From: Paracidovorax konjaci | Lineage (GTDB): Bacteria > Pseudomonadota > Gammaproteobacteria > Burkholderiales > Burkholderiaceae_C | DNA length: 64,000 nucleotides | Direction of reading: 5' to 3' | NCBI RefSeq assembly: GCF_900112675.1 | Contig: NZ_FOMQ01000015.1 | Span: 59,681-123,680, forward strand | Shown here: positions 61,846 to 64,000 of the stretch, piece by piece | How the letters are laid out: the number at the start of each line of letters is the position of its first letter | Numbering within the stretch: position 1 is the first letter of the stretch | The notes under the pieces: generated by a model | What the model saw: only the letters and a program-made list of their open reading frames with translations | The model's database searches: none | What the model was told of the DNA's origin: nothing | Position numbers and translations under genes: made by a program

Positions 61846-63476
61846 TGGGAGCATCCGTCACCGTCCAGGACCTGCTCGTCACCGCGGGGGGCCAGACCCT
61901 CGTGGACCGGGTGGGCTTCACCATCGCGCCCGGCGAGGTGCTGGCGCTCATCGGCGAATCCGGCTCCGGCAAGACCACCACGGCGCTGGCGCTCATGGGC
62001 CATGCGCGGCATGGCTGCGAGATATCGGGCGGCAGCGTGCGCATCGGCGACGTGGACGTGCTGGGCCTGCCGCCGGCCGGCCAGCGCGCGCTGCGCGGGC
62101 GCACCGTGGCCTACATCGCTCAGAGCGCGGCGGCTTCGTTCAACCCGTCGCGCACGCTGATGGACCAGGTGATCGAGCCCGCGCGCATCCACGGCACCCT
62201 GCCGCGCGCGCAGGCCGAGGCAAAGGCCGTGCAGCTCTTCCGCGAACTGGCGCTGCCCGACCCCGACACCATCGGCAGCCGCTACTCGCACCAGGTCTCG
62301 GGCGGGCAGCTGCAGCGCATCATGGCCGCCATGGCGCTCATCACCGACCCGGAGCTGGTGATCCTCGACGAGCCCACCACGGCGCTGGACGTGACCACGC
62401 AGATCGAAGTGCTGCGCGCCTTCCGCCGCGTGGTGCGCGAGCGCCGCGCCACCGCCGTCTACGTGAGCCACGACCTCGCCGTGGTGGCGCAGATGGCCGA
62501 CCACATCCTGGTGCTGCGGGGCGGGCAGATGCAGGAGATCAACGCCACGCCGCGCATCCTCGAAGCGCCCGAGCACCCGTACACGCGCAGCCTGCTGGCC
62601 GCGGCGAAGCCCGTGCCGCGCGAGGGCGGGGCGGGGGACGAGGGCAGCGTGCTGCTCGACGTGCGCCACCTCTCGGCCGGCTATGGCCTCAAGGACGCGC
62701 AGGGCCGCCCGGCCGCCCTGATCCTGGAGGACGTGAGCCTGACCGTGCGGCGCGGACAGGCCATCGGCGTGATCGGCGAGTCGGGCTCGGGCAAGACCAC
62801 GCTCGCGCGCGCCATCGCGGGGCTGATCCCCGCGCACGCCGGCACCGTGGTGTTCGGCGGGCGCGAGCTGGCGCCCACGCTGGACCGGCGCGAGCGCGAG
62901 GAGCTGCGGCGCATCCAGATCGTGTTCCAGATGGCCGATACGGCGCTCAATCCGGCGCACACCATCGGGCGCATCCTGGCGCGGCCGCTGCAGTTCTACA
63001 AGGGGCTGCGCGGCCCGGCGCTGCAGCGGCGCATCCGCGAGCTGCTCGACCTCGTGAAGCTGCCGCACAGCGTGGAAGACCGCCTGCCCGGCGGCCTCTC
63101 GGGCGGGCAGAAGCAGCGCGTGAACCTGGCCCGCGCGCTCGCGGCCGACCCGGACCTGATCCTCTGCGACGAGGTCACCTCGGCGCTCGATACCGTGGTG
63201 GGCGCGGCCGTGCTCGACCTGATGGCCGAGCTGCGGCGCGACCTGGGCGTGTCGTACCTCTTCATCAGCCACGACCTGCACACCGTGCGCGCCGTGTGCG
63301 ACGAGATCGTCGTCATGCAGCACGGCCGCAAGCTGGCGCAGGTGGCCCGCGCGGACTTCGACCGCGGGCCGCACCACCCGTACTACGAACTGCTCGCGCG
63401 CTCGGTGCCCGAGTTGCGCCAGGGCTGGCTGGAGGAGCAGGACGCGGCGGCCCGCGCGACGGCCCGGGCCGCCTGA
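61845..63476 (+). CDS. fused double ATP-binding subunit (DppD-DppF type)
   Basis: A 543-residue protein with two ABC ATPase domains. First Walker A GESGSGKTT at about 37-45, signature VSGGQLQR, Walker B LVILDEP; second Walker A GESGSGKTT near 311, signature LSGGQKQR, Walker B LILCDEVTSALD. The fusion replaces separate DppD and DppF subunits. It is translationally coupled to the permease and 22 bp before the dehydrogenase gene. Confidence 0.95.
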   Translation: MGASVTVQDLLVTAGGQTLVDRVGFTIAPGEVLALIGESGSGKTTTALALMGHARHGCEISGGSVRIGDVDVLGLPPAGQRALRGRTVAYIAQSAAASFNPSRTLMDQVIEPARIHGTLPRAQAEAKAVQLFRELALPDPDTIGSRYSHQVSGGQLQRIMAAMALITDPELVILDEPTTALDVTTQIEVLRAFRRVVRERRATAVYVSHDLAVVAQMADHILVLRGGQMQEINATPRILEAPEHPYTRSLLAAAKPVPREGGAGDEGSVLLDVRHLSAGYGLKDAQGRPAALILEDVSLTVRRGQAIGVIGESGSGKTTLARAIAGLIPAHAGTVVFGGRELAPTLDRREREELRRIQIVFQMADTALNPAHTIGRILARPLQFYKGLRGPALQRRIRELLDLVKLPHSVEDRLPGGLSGGQKQRVNLARALAADPDLILCDEVTSALDTVVGAAVLDLMAELRRDLGVSYLFISHDLHTVRAVCDEIVVMQHGRKLAQVARADFDRGPHHPYYELLARSVPELRQGWLEEQDAAARATARAA

Positions 63477-63498
63477 ATCCCACCACTGGAGGAGAACC

Positions 63499-64000
63499 AT
63501 GGAAACCACGTTCCGCATCGCCGTGCTGCCGGGAGACGGCATCGGCAAGGAAGTCATGCCCGAGGGCCTGCGGGCCATCCAGGCGGCGGCCGAGCGCTTC
63601 GGCTTCGCGCTGGAGCTGCACACCTTCGAATGGGCGAGCTGCGACTACTACCAGGCCCACGGCCAGATGATGCCGGCCGACTGGAAGGAGCAGCTCAAGG
63701 GCATGGACGCGCTCTTCTTCGGCGCCGTCGGCTGGCCGGCCACCGTGCCCGACCACGTCTCGCTGTGGGGCTCGCTGCTGAAATTCCGCCGCGAGTTCGA
63801 CCAGTACATCAACCTGCGCCCCGTGCGCCTCTTCGAGGGCGTGCCGTGCCCGCTGGCGGGCAGGAAGCCCGGCGACATCGACTACTACGTGGTGCGCGAG
63901 AACACCGAGGGCGAGTACACCTCGCTGGGCGGCATCATGTACGAGGGCACGGACCGCGAGATCGTGATCCAGGAATCGGTCTACTCGCGCAAGGGCGCCG
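63499..64000 (+). CDS. tartrate/D-malate dehydrogenase, partial at window end
   Basis: The first 167 residues of an isocitrate/isopropylmalate dehydrogenase-family enzyme of the TtuC/DmlA type. Visible features are IAVLPGDGIGKEVMPEGLRA (NAD region start), INLRPVRLFEGVPCPL and VVRENTEGEYTSLGG. GGAGGAG precedes the ATG. It would oxidatively decarboxylate D-malate or tartrate or a related beta-hydroxyacid produced by the operon. The C-terminus is outside the window. Confidence 0.93.
   Translation, partial: METTFRIAVLPGDGIGKEVMPEGLRAIQAAAERFGFALELHTFEWASCDYYQAHGQMMPADWKEQLKGMDALFFGAVGWPATVPDHVSLWGSLLKFRREFDQYINLRPVRLFEGVPCPLAGRKPGDIDYYVVRENTEGEYTSLGGIMYEGTDREIVIQESVYSRKGA

Overview
The window looks like chromosome of a GC-rich betaproteobacterium of the family Comamonadaceae, most probably a plant-pathogenic Acidovorax/Paracidovorax. 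This rests on codon usage and G+C content, the many Bug/TctC solute receptors, and three genes preceded by perfect plant-inducible-promoter (PIP) boxes of the HrpX regulon, one of them a clear HopF2/AvrPphF-family type III effector. The species is an inference; no rRNA, tRNA or CRISPR array was seen.

Layout. 1-1.5 kb: a lower-GC segment with a DUF2806 gene flanked by attC-like sites, read as an integron gene cassette. 2-6.4 kb: a nitrate/nitrite uptake operon (nrtABD) with a sigma-54 promoter, a leader containing an intrinsic terminator, and an ANTAR regulator (NasT). 6.5-14.3 kb: periplasmic binding proteins, tsaD, a small heat-shock protein, a DUF2242 lipoprotein and an unrecognised secreted protein. 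14.4-15.7 kb: an nnrS remnant and the HopF2-like effector. 15.7-21.3 kb: mltB and a MoxR-DUF58-transglutaminase operon. 21.3-31.1 kb: deacetylase, enoyl-CoA hydratase, MscS channel, etfBA, acyl-CoA dehydrogenase, nitronate monooxygenase, acyltransferase. 31.2-37.3 kb: an IclR-controlled six-gene catabolic cluster (amidohydrolase, two Bug receptors, CoA-transferase, citrate-synthase-like lyase). 38-39.2 kb: a LexA-boxed radical SAM gene. 39.3-41.4 kb: two adjacent PIP-boxed, Ser/Ala-rich candidate effectors that I do not recognise. 41.8-48.2 kb: HAD and M20 hydrolases, TctDE two-component system, two orphan TctC receptors. 48.2-64 kb: two divergent operons for uptake and oxidation of an amino acid, amine or opine-like compound.

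Main hunt results. (1) A dispersed HrpX regulon: three TTCGC-N15-TTCGC boxes lie 74-85 bp upstream of start codons. The HopF2 homologue keeps the Arg/Asp pair and an MGCxxS acylation signal. The other two proteins share short motifs and are the best candidates for an undescribed effector pair. (2) Two dispersed repeat families: R1, an A+T-rich palindrome with a conserved tail, encodes part of the MltB signal peptide and the TctE C-terminus; R2 sits directly after stop codons between co-directional genes. (3) A layered sigma-54/attenuator/NasT circuit in front of nrtA. (4) Two gene clusters whose substrates are not evident: the IclR/Bug/CoA-transferase/lyase cluster and the HcnABC-like/Opp/HAD/aminotransferase cluster.
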